Below, in pieces: positions 1 to 6,088 of a stretch of DNA of 9,875 bases. The stretch spans positions 1 to 9,875 of the forward strand of contig JACNJP010000341.1 in the NCBI GenBank assembly GCA_014382465.1. Reading direction: 5' to 3'. A program made the translations under genes and the position numbers. Under the pieces are notes generated by a model. The model made no database searches. It was given only the letters and a program-made list of their open reading frames with translations, and had not been told where the DNA came from. How positions within the stretch are numbered: position 1 is the first letter of the stretch; each line of letters opens with the position of its first letter. This DNA comes from Planctomycetota bacterium. Its GTDB lineage: Bacteria; Planctomycetota; UBA1135.

Positions 1-359
1 ACCGCCGTCAGGCCGGCGGAGCGGGCGGCCTCGGCGGCGGCCTCGTTCTCGGCCCCAGGCTGCAGCCACACCACCTTCGCGCCCAGATGAATCGCCTCCT
101 CGACGATCTCCGGGACGTGCGGCGGCGCCCGGAAGACGTCGACGACGTCGATCGGCTGCGGCACCGCTCCCAGGTTCGGCCACACCGGCCGCGCCTCGGT
201 GGACTCCGCGGCCGGGTTGACCCGGAACACCCGGTAGCCGGCCTCCTTCTCGAGGTACTCGGCGATCCAGTGGCTCGGGCGGTCCTCCTTGACGGACCAA
301 CCGACCACGGCGACGGTGCGGGTTCCGGCCAGGACGGCGGGGATGTGGGGGGAGGTCAT
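1..359 (-). CDS. CoA-binding protein, YccU family (3' end cut by window edge)
   Basis: Reads from an ATG at 359 down to the window edge: 119 complete codons of a family usually about 140 residues long, so only the last 20 or so residues are missing. The N-terminal Rossmann-type segment is clear: TVAVVGWSVKEDRPSH at residues 15-30, then EYLEKEAGYRVFRVNP at 34-49. The family signature VVWLQPGAENEAA follows at 96-108. YccU-type proteins are single-domain CoA-binding proteins resembling the N-terminal domain of succinyl-CoA synthetase alpha. Their physiological role is not settled. The sequence GGAAG sits five bases before the ATG and supports this start. It lies 82 bp downstream of the sigma factor gene on the same strand. 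Cotranscription is possible, but no functional link is evident. The family call is firm; the substrate is inferred from the fold. Confidence 0.9.
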   Translation of the reverse strand, partial: MTSPHIPAVLAGTRTVAVVGWSVKEDRPSHWIAEYLEKEAGYRVFRVNPAAESTEARPVWPNLGAVPQPIDVVDVFRAPPHVPEIVEEAIHLGAKVVWLQPGAENEAAAEAARSAGLTA

Positions 360-441
360 GGTGCTTCCGGGCGGTGCTCCGAAGCAGCTTATCGCCTCGA
401 CCGCCGATCGCCGGGTCGGGGCCGCTCGGCCAAGCCAGGGG

Positions 442-1206
442 CTATTCTTCGTCCCCGCCGACGTAGCCGAGGTTCTGCAGATCTTCGGCGTCGGCGTCCT
501 CGACGTAACCGAGGCCCCGGAGCTCCCGCTGCAGGTCCTTGGAGAGAACCGGCTGTTGGCGCTCGGGGCCGGCCCGGTAGATCGGGGCGGTCATCGCCAC
601 CCAGCCCACCAGCGCCAGGCTCAAGGCCAGGGAGAGCAGCAGCGGTCCCCAGGGCTGCGGCGAGGGGGCCGGCAGCGGGCGGAGGATCAGCAGGCAGGAG
701 GCCCTCCAGTCGCCGTCGGCGGAGCCGAGCTCCCGGCGCAGCATGTCGAGGCCGCGCTTGACCTGGGAGCGGACGGTCGCCTCCTGCGAGCCCCGCCTGC
801 GGGCGATCTCGGCCGCGCCCAGGTCGTGGAGGAAACGCAGGATCAGGGTCTGGCGGTAGGGCTCCGGCAGGCCGAGCAGGGCGTCGACGGCGCGCCGGTG
901 GGCTTCGGTCCGCTCCACCAGCTGATCGGGCGTCGGCCACTCGAGGGCGCCGCCGCCCTGCGCCTGCTCCCGCGCCCGCCGCCGCCCGCCGCTGCGCATC
1001 AGGTCGATCGCCAGGTTGCGGGTGACCACCGCCAGCCACGGGCGCAGCGGGGCGCCGTCGCGCGGCGGGTTCTGGACCGCCTTGGCGAGCGCCTCCTGGA
1101 CCACGTCGTCGGCGTCGGCCTCGTCCCGCAGGAGGCGCAGGGCGACCCGGCGCATGCCGTCGGCGTGGCTCAGCAGGTCGCGCGGGTCGAGCGGGAGAGC
1201 TTCCAT
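442..1206 (-). CDS. ECF-like RNA polymerase sigma-70 factor with C-terminal transmembrane tail
   Basis: A 254-residue sigma factor that should direct RNA polymerase to a set of promoters. Region 2 spans about residues 15-75, with DADDVVQEALAKA at 31-43 and RPWLAVVTRNLAIDLMR at 55-71. Region 4 spans about 105-160, with the helix-turn-helix around LPEPYRQTLILRFLHDLGA at 113-131 and RGSQEATVRSQVKRGLDMLR at 138-157. These two domains make a complete ECF factor by about residue 165. The remaining 90 residues are extra: a Pro-rich linker, a hydrophobic helix at about 187-207 (LLLSLALSLALVGWVAM), then a tail with two related motifs, LRGLGYVE (229-236) and LQNLGYVG (243-250), ending in acidic residues. 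The tail suggests membrane tethering, perhaps replacing a separate anti-sigma factor; that is inference. No anti-sigma gene is adjacent. The gene is divergent from the exporter at 1353, a plausible target. No strong Shine-Dalgarno precedes the ATG. Confidence 0.88.
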   Translation of the reverse strand: MEALPLDPRDLLSHADGMRRVALRLLRDEADADDVVQEALAKAVQNPPRDGAPLRPWLAVVTRNLAIDLMRSGGRRRAREQAQGGGALEWPTPDQLVERTEAHRRAVDALLGLPEPYRQTLILRFLHDLGAAEIARRRGSQEATVRSQVKRGLDMLRRELGSADGDWRASCLLILRPLPAPSPQPWGPLLLSLALSLALVGWVAMTAPIYRAGPERQQPVLSKDLQRELRGLGYVEDADAEDLQNLGYVGGDEE

Positions 1207-1352
1207 TCCATGGACCAGACGGCGCGGGAGCGCCGGACGTGGCGAAAAAGCCGGGGGCGAGTGCCCAAGGAGTGGGGCGCCCGCGGCCGCGGTGGCCGGT
1301 TCATCCTCCCAGGCGCCCCCCCAACGTGAAAGTCTCGGACAGGATCTCAGGA

Positions 1353-3620
1353 ATGGCCTCGGCGACGTGGCGCAGGCTCAGCGGGTCTGAGATCCTCTCG
1401 GCCTTGGATCGCGAGTTCTCCCGCCGCCCGGTCGCCGCCATCGCCGTCCTGCTGGTCCTCGTGGGGCTGGTGGCGGCCTTGTCGGTCCGCGCCCGCGGCT
1501 GGCCCTCGGACAACCGGATCGACATCTGGCTGCGGGGGCAGGAGAGCCTCGACCACGCCTACGGCGCCCTCCGCGAGAGCTTCGGCGGCGACGAGGTGGT
1601 GCTGCTGCGGGCCAACGGCTTCGAGCTGGAGCAGTCCGAGCCGCTGGCCTGGCTCGACGAGGTCGGGGAGCAGCTGCGCCGACTTCCGGCGGTCCGCGAG
1701 GTGGTCGACCCCTTCCACCTGCTGGGCAGTCCCGCGAACGATCCGGTGGGGGCGGTCGAGGACGCGGCGGTGCGTCCGGCGGCGGTGGCGCTGGAGCTGG
1801 TCGGCCTCGATCCGGTCCGGGTCGACTTCCTGCTGCTGGTGGATCCGGCCGCGCCGCAGCTCGAGCGGAGCGCGCTGGCGGCTGCCGTCAGGGATCTCCA
1901 GGAGGAGGCCGAGGTGGCCGGGGTGCGGCTCCGGGCGGCCGGCCACCCGCTAGTCGCCGCGGCCATGGACGACGAGTCCCGACGGGTGGAGGAGGTCTTC
2001 GCGCCGCTGCTGGCGGTGGCCGCCTTGCTCGGAGTGGCGCTTGCGCTCCGTTCGCTGCCCCTGGCCCTGCTCGCCATGCTCCCCGCCCTGCTGGCGACCG
2101 CCGGGGCCCGGGCCGGCCTGCGACAGGTCGGCTGGTCCGCCAACCTGGTGCTGGTGGCGATCGGGCCCTTGTGCCTGGTGATCCTGCTGGCCTCCACCCT
2201 TCACCTGCTGAGCGCCTTCCGCCAGCGGTTGGCGGAGGGGATGGCGCCGCCCGAGGCTGCCCGCGCCGCGCGGCGGGACAAGCTGGCGGCCGGCCTTCTG
2301 GCGGCCGCGACCACCGCCGCCGGCTTCGGGGTCTTCGCGGTCAGCAGCCTCCAGCCGGTGCGCCGGCTGGGCATCGCGGTGGCGGTGACTGTCGCCGTGG
2401 TGGCCCCGGCGATGCTTTTCGGCCTGCCTTGGCTGCTGGGACGGCTGCCCTGGCGGTCGCGCCGCCCGAGCGCGGCGGCCACCTCCGGCCGGAGGTGGCG
2501 CCGGTTGGCGGAGGCCTCGCTTCGCCACCGGCTGCCGATCCAGGCCTGCGGGATCGCCCTGGCCGCGCTGGGCTGCTGGGGGGTCGTCCACCTTCCGGTC
2601 GGCACCGAGGTCCTCGACTACTTCCCGGACGGCCATCGGGTGCGCGAGGAATTCCTCGAGATCGAGCGCGAGGGAGCCGCCATGTCCACCTTCGAGGTCC
2701 TGGCCCGGCGCATCGACGGCCAGGACTGGAAGGTCGCCGAACTCAGCGGCAGCGGCCTGGGGCGGGCGCTCAGCGGGCCCGACGCCGTCCGGGGCGTGTT
2801 CGGCCCCGAGGCGGTCCTGGTGGACTCGGCGCGGGCTCTGGGGCCGGCGGCCGGCCTGCTCGGTCCGGTGGCGCTGGAGCGCAGCGGCCGGCTGGCGAAG
2901 GACGGCGACTGGGCGCGATGGACCGTGCGCTACACCACAGGCACCGCCGAGGATTCGCTGGCGCTCCAGGCCGAGCTCGAGGAGTCGATCCAGACCTGGC
3001 GCGAAGTGAGGCCGTGGGAGATCCAGCTGACTGGCACGGTCCCGCTGCTGCTGCGCTTGCAGGAGACCTTGACCGGCACGCTGGTGGTCTCCCTGGCGCT
3101 GACGATCCTAGTGATCTCGCTGCTGTTCCTGGTGGTGGTGCGGTCGCTGCGGGAGTTCTGTGCGGCGATGGTGACCAACCTCCTGCCGGTCGCCTCGACC
3201 CTGGGCTTCGCCTGGCTCGCCGGATACCGCCTGGACGCCGCCACCGTCATGGTCTCCGCGGTCCTGCTCGGCCTGGCGGTCGACAACAGCTACCACCTGT
3301 TGCACGCCTACCGCCGCTCGGGAGGCGGCCGCGAGGGCGTCCTGCAAGCCTTCCAGAAGGTCGGAGAAGCCGCCGCCGTCTCCTCCCTCGCCCTGGCCGC
3401 CGGCTTCGGCATCCTGATCTTCTCCGGCTTCGCGCCCACCGCCCGCTTCGGCGCTCTCACCGCCCTCGGCGCCCTCACCGCCCTAGCCGCCCACCTCTTC
3501 CTGCTGCCGGCGATGATGGTGTCAGGCTCGGACGAATTGTCCGGGTTTCCGGACAATTCGTCCGAGCCTGACACCATCCGTCAATCCAGATTGAGCCAGA
3601 CGGACTTGGGCTCGGTGTAG
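1353..3620 (+). CDS. MMPL-type RND superfamily exporter
   Basis: A 755-residue inner-membrane transporter of the RND/MMPL superfamily, a family that exports lipids and hydrophobic compounds using the proton gradient. The layout is the expected duplicated one. TM1 is at residues 26-46, a first large extracytoplasmic domain follows to about 215, and a block of five helices (VFAPLLAVAALLGVALAL onward) runs to about 415. A single helix comes next, then a second soluble domain and a final helix block. The second half keeps the RND signature GLAVDNSYHLLHAY, with D644 as likely proton-relay residue. The matching first-half segment (IGPLCLVILLASTLHLL) lacks an Asp. I chose ATG 1353 because AGGA at 1341-1344 precedes it by eight bases and it puts TM1 at the usual distance. 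In-frame GTGs at 1239 and 1326 would only add a Pro/Arg-rich, non-family leader. The last 35 or so codons pass through the inverted repeat at 3515-3578 and overlap the antisense end of the dehydrogenase by 40 nt. Substrate unknown. Confidence 0.85.
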   Translation: MASATWRRLSGSEILSALDREFSRRPVAAIAVLLVLVGLVAALSVRARGWPSDNRIDIWLRGQESLDHAYGALRESFGGDEVVLLRANGFELEQSEPLAWLDEVGEQLRRLPAVREVVDPFHLLGSPANDPVGAVEDAAVRPAAVALELVGLDPVRVDFLLLVDPAAPQLERSALAAAVRDLQEEAEVAGVRLRAAGHPLVAAAMDDESRRVEEVFAPLLAVAALLGVALALRSLPLALLAMLPALLATAGARAGLRQVGWSANLVLVAIGPLCLVILLASTLHLLSAFRQRLAEGMAPPEAARAARRDKLAAGLLAAATTAAGFGVFAVSSLQPVRRLGIAVAVTVAVVAPAMLFGLPWLLGRLPWRSRRPSAAATSGRRWRRLAEASLRHRLPIQACGIALAALGCWGVVHLPVGTEVLDYFPDGHRVREEFLEIEREGAAMSTFEVLARRIDGQDWKVAELSGSGLGRALSGPDAVRGVFGPEAVLVDSARALGPAAGLLGPVALERSGRLAKDGDWARWTVRYTTGTAEDSLALQAELEESIQTWREVRPWEIQLTGTVPLLLRLQETLTGTLVVSLALTILVISLLFLVVVRSLREFCAAMVTNLLPVASTLGFAWLAGYRLDAATVMVSAVLLGLAVDNSYHLLHAYRRSGGGREGVLQAFQKVGEAAAVSSLALAAGFGILIFSGFAPTARFGALTALGALTALAAHLFLLPAMMVSGSDELSGFPDNSSEPDTIRQSRLSQTDLGSV
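3515..3578. repeat. Perfect 30-bp inverted repeat with 4-nt loop (REP-like or terminator-like element)
   Basis: The left arm 3515-3544 (starts GATGGTGTCAGGCTCGGACG, ends GTCCGG) is the exact reverse complement of 3549-3578, with GTTT between them. Each arm contains a smaller imperfect palindrome, GGAC-GAATT-GTCC, so it could fold as one long hairpin or as nested ones. The arms are less GC-rich than the flanks. The element begins inside the exporter reading frame and ends two bases before the stop codon of the convergent dehydrogenase. It encodes nearly the same peptide on both strands (MVSGSDELSG, then PDNSSEPDTI). Such a long perfect stem is unusual for an ordinary terminator, and there is no T-tract on either side. 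A dispersed REP/BIME-like or MITE-like sequence mobilised by a REP-associated transposase is plausible. It may still end transcription from both sides. Confidence 0.9.
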
Positions 3621-5086
3621 CTGTCGAGGGCGGCGCGGCCGAGGTCGCGGCCGAAGCCGGAGTCGCCGAAGCCGCCGAAGGACAGGCCGGGGTCGTAGAG
3701 GTTGTAGGCGTTGACCCAGACCGTGCCGGCGCGCAGGGCGCGGGCGAAGGACAGGCCGCGGCCGATGTCGCGGGTCCAGACCCCGGCGGCCAGGCCGTAG
3801 CGAGTGTCGTGGGCGATCTCGAGGGCCTGCTCCGGGGTGTCGAAGGGCATCACCGAGAGCACCGGCCCGAAGATCTCCTCCTGGGCGATGCGGGCCTTGG
3901 GATCGACGTCGGCGAACACCGTCGGTTCGATGTAGTAGCCCTTGCCGCCGCCGACCTCGTCGCGCAGGTCGCGGCCGCCGGCGACCAGGCGGGCGCCATC
4001 CTCCAGGCCGCCCTGGATGAATCGCCGCACCGAGTCGAATTGGCGAGCGTTGCACACCGGCCCCATGCGCGTGCCCGCCGCCAGCGGGTGTCCCACGGTG
4101 GTCTTCTCGGCCGCGGCCTTCAGGCCGGCCAGGAAGTCGTCGTAGACCTCGCGCTGCACCAGGACGCGTGAGCCGGCGGCGCACACCTCGCCCTTGTTGT
4201 AGAAGATGCCGCCGATGACCCCGCGGGTTGCCGCCTTCAGGTCGGCGTCGGCGAAGACGATGTTGGGCGACTTACCGCCCAGCTCCAGGGTCACCCGCTT
4301 GAGGGTCTCGGCCGACTCTCGCTGGACCAGCTTGCCGACCCGGGTGGAGCCGGTGAAGCTGATCTTGTCGACTCGCGGGTGTCGGACCAGCGGCATGCCG
4401 ACCGCCTCGCCGTCTCCGGTGACCACGTTCAGGACGCCGGGCGGCAGGCCGGCCTCGGCGCCGAGCTTCGCCAGCCACAGGCTCGTCATCGAGGTCAATT
4501 CGCTCGGCTTGAGGACCACCGTGTTGCCGCAGGCGAGCGCCGGCGCCACCTTCCATGTCGCCAGCAGCAAGGGGAAGTTCCAGGGCGTGATCAAGCCGCA
4601 GACGCCCACCGGCTCGCGCAGGCTCAGCCCCATGGCGTTGCCCGGCAGCGGCACCACGGCGCCCTCCAGCTTGGTGACCCAGCCGGCGTAGTAGCGCAGG
4701 ATCTCGGCCACCATCGGGATCTCGATCTTGCCCGAGTCGAAGGCGGTCTTGCCGGTGTCGAGGCTCTCCAGCAGGGCGAGGTTGGCCCGATTCTGGTCGA
4801 CCAGCTCGGCGAGACGCCCCAGAATCCTCGCCCGCTTGGACGGTGCCATGTGGCGCCAATTCGAATCCTCAAAGGCGGCGGAGGCGGCTCGGACCGCCCG
4901 ATCGACGTCCTCCGCGTTCCCGGCGGCGATCTCCCCGTGAGCTTCCTCGTTGGACGGATCGATCGAAGCCAGCCGCCCCCCCGAGGCGGGCTCCGACCAG
5001 TCGCCGGCGATGAAGTGGGCCGCCGGCGGGTATTCCGCCTCCGGCTGAGGGGAGAATTTTTCTTGATTGGCGGCTTGTCGCGACAT
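3581..5086 (-). CDS. NAD(P)-dependent aldehyde dehydrogenase
   Basis: A full-length 501-residue member of the aldehyde dehydrogenase superfamily, oxidising an aldehyde to the acid with NAD(P)+ in the cytoplasm. All core residues are present: the PWNFP motif with N170, cofactor lysine in LKPSE (K193), the nucleotide-binding turn FTGSTRVGK (244-252), general base E268 in LELGGKSP, nucleophile C302 in GEVCAAGSR, and EEIFGPV with E404. C302 and E268 fall at the textbook ALDH2 positions. The C-terminal oligomerisation strand YTEPKSVWLNLD is intact. Similarity in feel is to the betaine/phenylacetaldehyde/general class 1-2 type (VWVNAYNLYDPGLSFGGF), but the substrate cannot be read from sequence. 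The ATG at 5086 has only a weak upstream ribosome site. The stop codon lies two bases from the inverted repeat. It is divergent, by 46 bp, from the receiver-like gene at 5133. Confidence 0.95.
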   Translation of the reverse strand: MSRQAANQEKFSPQPEAEYPPAAHFIAGDWSEPASGGRLASIDPSNEEAHGEIAAGNAEDVDRAVRAASAAFEDSNWRHMAPSKRARILGRLAELVDQNRANLALLESLDTGKTAFDSGKIEIPMVAEILRYYAGWVTKLEGAVVPLPGNAMGLSLREPVGVCGLITPWNFPLLLATWKVAPALACGNTVVLKPSELTSMTSLWLAKLGAEAGLPPGVLNVVTGDGEAVGMPLVRHPRVDKISFTGSTRVGKLVQRESAETLKRVTLELGGKSPNIVFADADLKAATRGVIGGIFYNKGEVCAAGSRVLVQREVYDDFLAGLKAAAEKTTVGHPLAAGTRMGPVCNARQFDSVRRFIQGGLEDGARLVAGGRDLRDEVGGGKGYYIEPTVFADVDPKARIAQEEIFGPVLSVMPFDTPEQALEIAHDTRYGLAAGVWTRDIGRGLSFARALRAGTVWVNAYNLYDPGLSFGGFGDSGFGRDLGRAALDSYTEPKSVWLNLD

Positions 5087-5120
5087 GGCCCGGCCGATTT
5101 TAGGGGCGTCCTAGGCCCTC

Positions 5121-5125
5121 GGAGG
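5121..5125 (+). promoter_or_regulatory. Shine-Dalgarno GGAGG fixing a TTG start
   Basis: A perfect GGAGG lies seven bases before TTG 5133. No ATG in that frame lies nearby, so this site decides the start of the receiver-like gene. It is also among the clearest ribosome-binding sites in the window. Confidence 0.7.
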
Positions 5126-5132
5126 CCGCGCC

Positions 5133-5549
5133 TTGCCGGAAGAACCGGAACTACCGAACCGCGCCGTCCACCTGCTGATCAGCGAAGACTTTTTCCTGGG
5201 AAAAGTCGATGCGGCGGCACGTGCCTTGGAGCGCGGCCCTGTGGTCCCGAACTGGGACCAGCCGATCCTGGAGCAGATCGCCCAGCGGCCGCACGCCGAG
5301 ATGGTCATGGACCTCGAACTCGACCGCCTCAAGGTGTCGGACCTCCTGCGTGAACTCCGGCAGGATCCGCGGACCCGGGAGATGGCCATTCTGGGCTATT
5401 GCTCCCACAACTTGACGCAGTTGATCACCCAGGCCCAAGGCCTTGGGGTCCAGGTGGTGGCGCGGAGTACCTTCGCCGCCAACCTGGTGCGGCTCATGCA
5501 GGAACTCTTTCGGCCCGCTTCGGGAGCCGGAGAGGAGCCTGAAGAGTGA
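5133..5549 (+). CDS. Small degenerate receiver-like (CheY-fold) protein, function unknown
   Basis: A 138-residue soluble protein. I do not recognise a named family, but its pattern resembles a lone response-regulator receiver domain. A first strand ends in an acidic pair (VHLLISED, E18-D19). A strand at 56-61 ends in Asp at the phosphoacceptor place (AEMVMD, D60). There is a helix LLRELRQDP, then a fourth strand ending MAILGYCSH with S91. A fifth strand, VQVVARSTF, has Arg111 where receivers carry the invariant Lys. No output domain follows; the C terminus is a short acidic tail (GAGEEPEE). The missing Lys suggests a pseudo-receiver or an unphosphorylated adaptor. It starts at TTG, supported by a strong Shine-Dalgarno. 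It is divergent from the dehydrogenase with only 46 bp between them, leaving little room for separate promoters. The coding call is firm; the fold is an inference from pattern. Confidence 0.75.
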   Translation: MPEEPELPNRAVHLLISEDFFLGKVDAAARALERGPVVPNWDQPILEQIAQRPHAEMVMDLELDRLKVSDLLRELRQDPRTREMAILGYCSHNLTQLITQAQGLGVQVVARSTFAANLVRLMQELFRPASGAGEEPEE

Positions 5550-5613
5550 TCTAAAAGGCGACGGTCAAATGATTTAACTATTGCTTGATGGGTCCGGTGC
5601 GCCCTCCTAGGGG

Positions 5614-5642
5614 TTGGACTGAGCGCCGTTTCTGGGTAAACT
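5614..5642 (+). promoter_or_regulatory. Possible sigma-70 promoter upstream of the ArsC/Spx-like gene
   Basis: TTGGAC at 5614-5619 and TAAACT at 5637-5642 are separated by exactly 17 bp. They match the -35 and -10 consensus at three and four of six positions. Transcription would begin near 5649, just before the paired leader elements. The call rests on spacing and position in the 188-bp gap, so it is tentative. Confidence 0.3.
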
Positions 5643-5658
5643 GCCGGGCCTGAGCAAC

Positions 5659-5713
5659 TGCTTCATCCCCATCGGGGAACAGCTTGCTTGAAGCACGCGG
5701 GCCGGTCCGGCCC
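5659..5713 (+). promoter_or_regulatory. Structured 5' leader with nested stem and adjacent palindrome
   Basis: Three inverted repeats stand in a row before the ArsC/Spx-like gene. TGCTTCA (5659-5665) pairs with TGAAGCA (5689-5695). Nested inside, TCCCC (5666-5670) pairs with GGGGA (5674-5678) around ATC. Downstream, GGGCCGG (5699-5705) pairs with CCGGCCC (5707-5713) around a single T, a tight palindrome that could instead be a protein operator. The start codon follows 24 bases later. I match it to no known riboswitch. It could be a leader acting on translation or attenuation, or a terminator region of the preceding gene without a T-tract. Confidence 0.4.
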
Positions 5714-5737
5714 CGAAACTGGCAAAGAGAGAACGAC

Positions 5738-6088
5738 ATGAGCGCTGTCAAGCTCTACATCAAGTCCTCCTGCAAGTCCTGCATGAAGGCCGTCGGCTAT
5801 CTCGAGAAGAAGGGCGTCAACTTCGAGGCTGTGGACATCCTGAAGAGTCCGCCCGCGAAGAAGCTCCTCGAGAAGGCGGTCGACGCCCAAGAACCGAAGA
5901 ACGCCTTCAACACGCGGGCCAAGGGCTACAAGGAGCACGACATCGCCAACGCGAGCTTCAAGACCAAGAAGGAGGTCGTGGACCTCCTCCGCGCCAACCC
6001 TGACATGATCCGGCGGCCGCTCCTGGCTCGTGGCGAGAAGGCCATCCTCGGTTTCGACGAAGCCGATTACGCGACCTTCCTCCGCTAG
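5738..6088 (+). CDS. ArsC/Spx/YffB-family thioredoxin-fold protein
   Basis: A 116-residue cytoplasmic protein of the arsenate reductase-like (ArsC/Spx) thioredoxin-fold family. The N terminus has the redox motif SSCKSCMKA with C12 and C15 in a CxxC. The next part follows the family pattern: the specificity-type strand FEAVDILKSPP at about 29-39, LLEKAVDAQEPKNAFNTRAK with the family NTR signature, and near the end DMIRRPLLARG followed by AILGF. The CxxC fits the Spx/YffB side better than classical single-cysteine ArsC. A role as thiol-disulfide protein or regulator is therefore as likely as arsenate reduction, and no ars genes are nearby. ATG 5738 is preceded by a GAGAG-type site about nine bases upstream. 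A longer in-frame TTG at 5684 would fall in the structured leader and is unlikely. Its 3' end overlaps fdhD by 59 nt. Confidence 0.85.
   Translation: MSAVKLYIKSSCKSCMKAVGYLEKKGVNFEAVDILKSPPAKKLLEKAVDAQEPKNAFNTRAKGYKEHDIANASFKTKKEVVDLLRANPDMIRRPLLARGEKAILGFDEADYATFLR

Noticed and set aside
420..431. GGCCG-CT-CGGCC hairpin after the sigma gene as a terminator
   Set aside because: The loop is only two bases and no T-tract follows; such stems are expected by chance in GC-rich DNA.
289..1329. Long plus-strand open frame of 346 codons
   Set aside because: It runs antisense through the sigma factor and CoA-binding genes, whose domain motifs are clear; the peptide is low-complexity and typical of GC-rich antisense frames.
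1239..1352. Longer N terminus for the exporter from GTG 1239
   Set aside because: The added residues are Pro/Arg-rich, with no family similarity or ribosome site; ATG 1353 has AGGA at good spacing.
4379..5353. Long plus-strand open frame over the aldehyde dehydrogenase
   Set aside because: Antisense to a gene with intact catalytic residues; the peptide is repetitive and unlike any family.
5738..6088. Arsenic resistance operon
   Set aside because: The CxxC points to the Spx/YffB side of the family and no arsenite pump or ArsR regulator is in the window.
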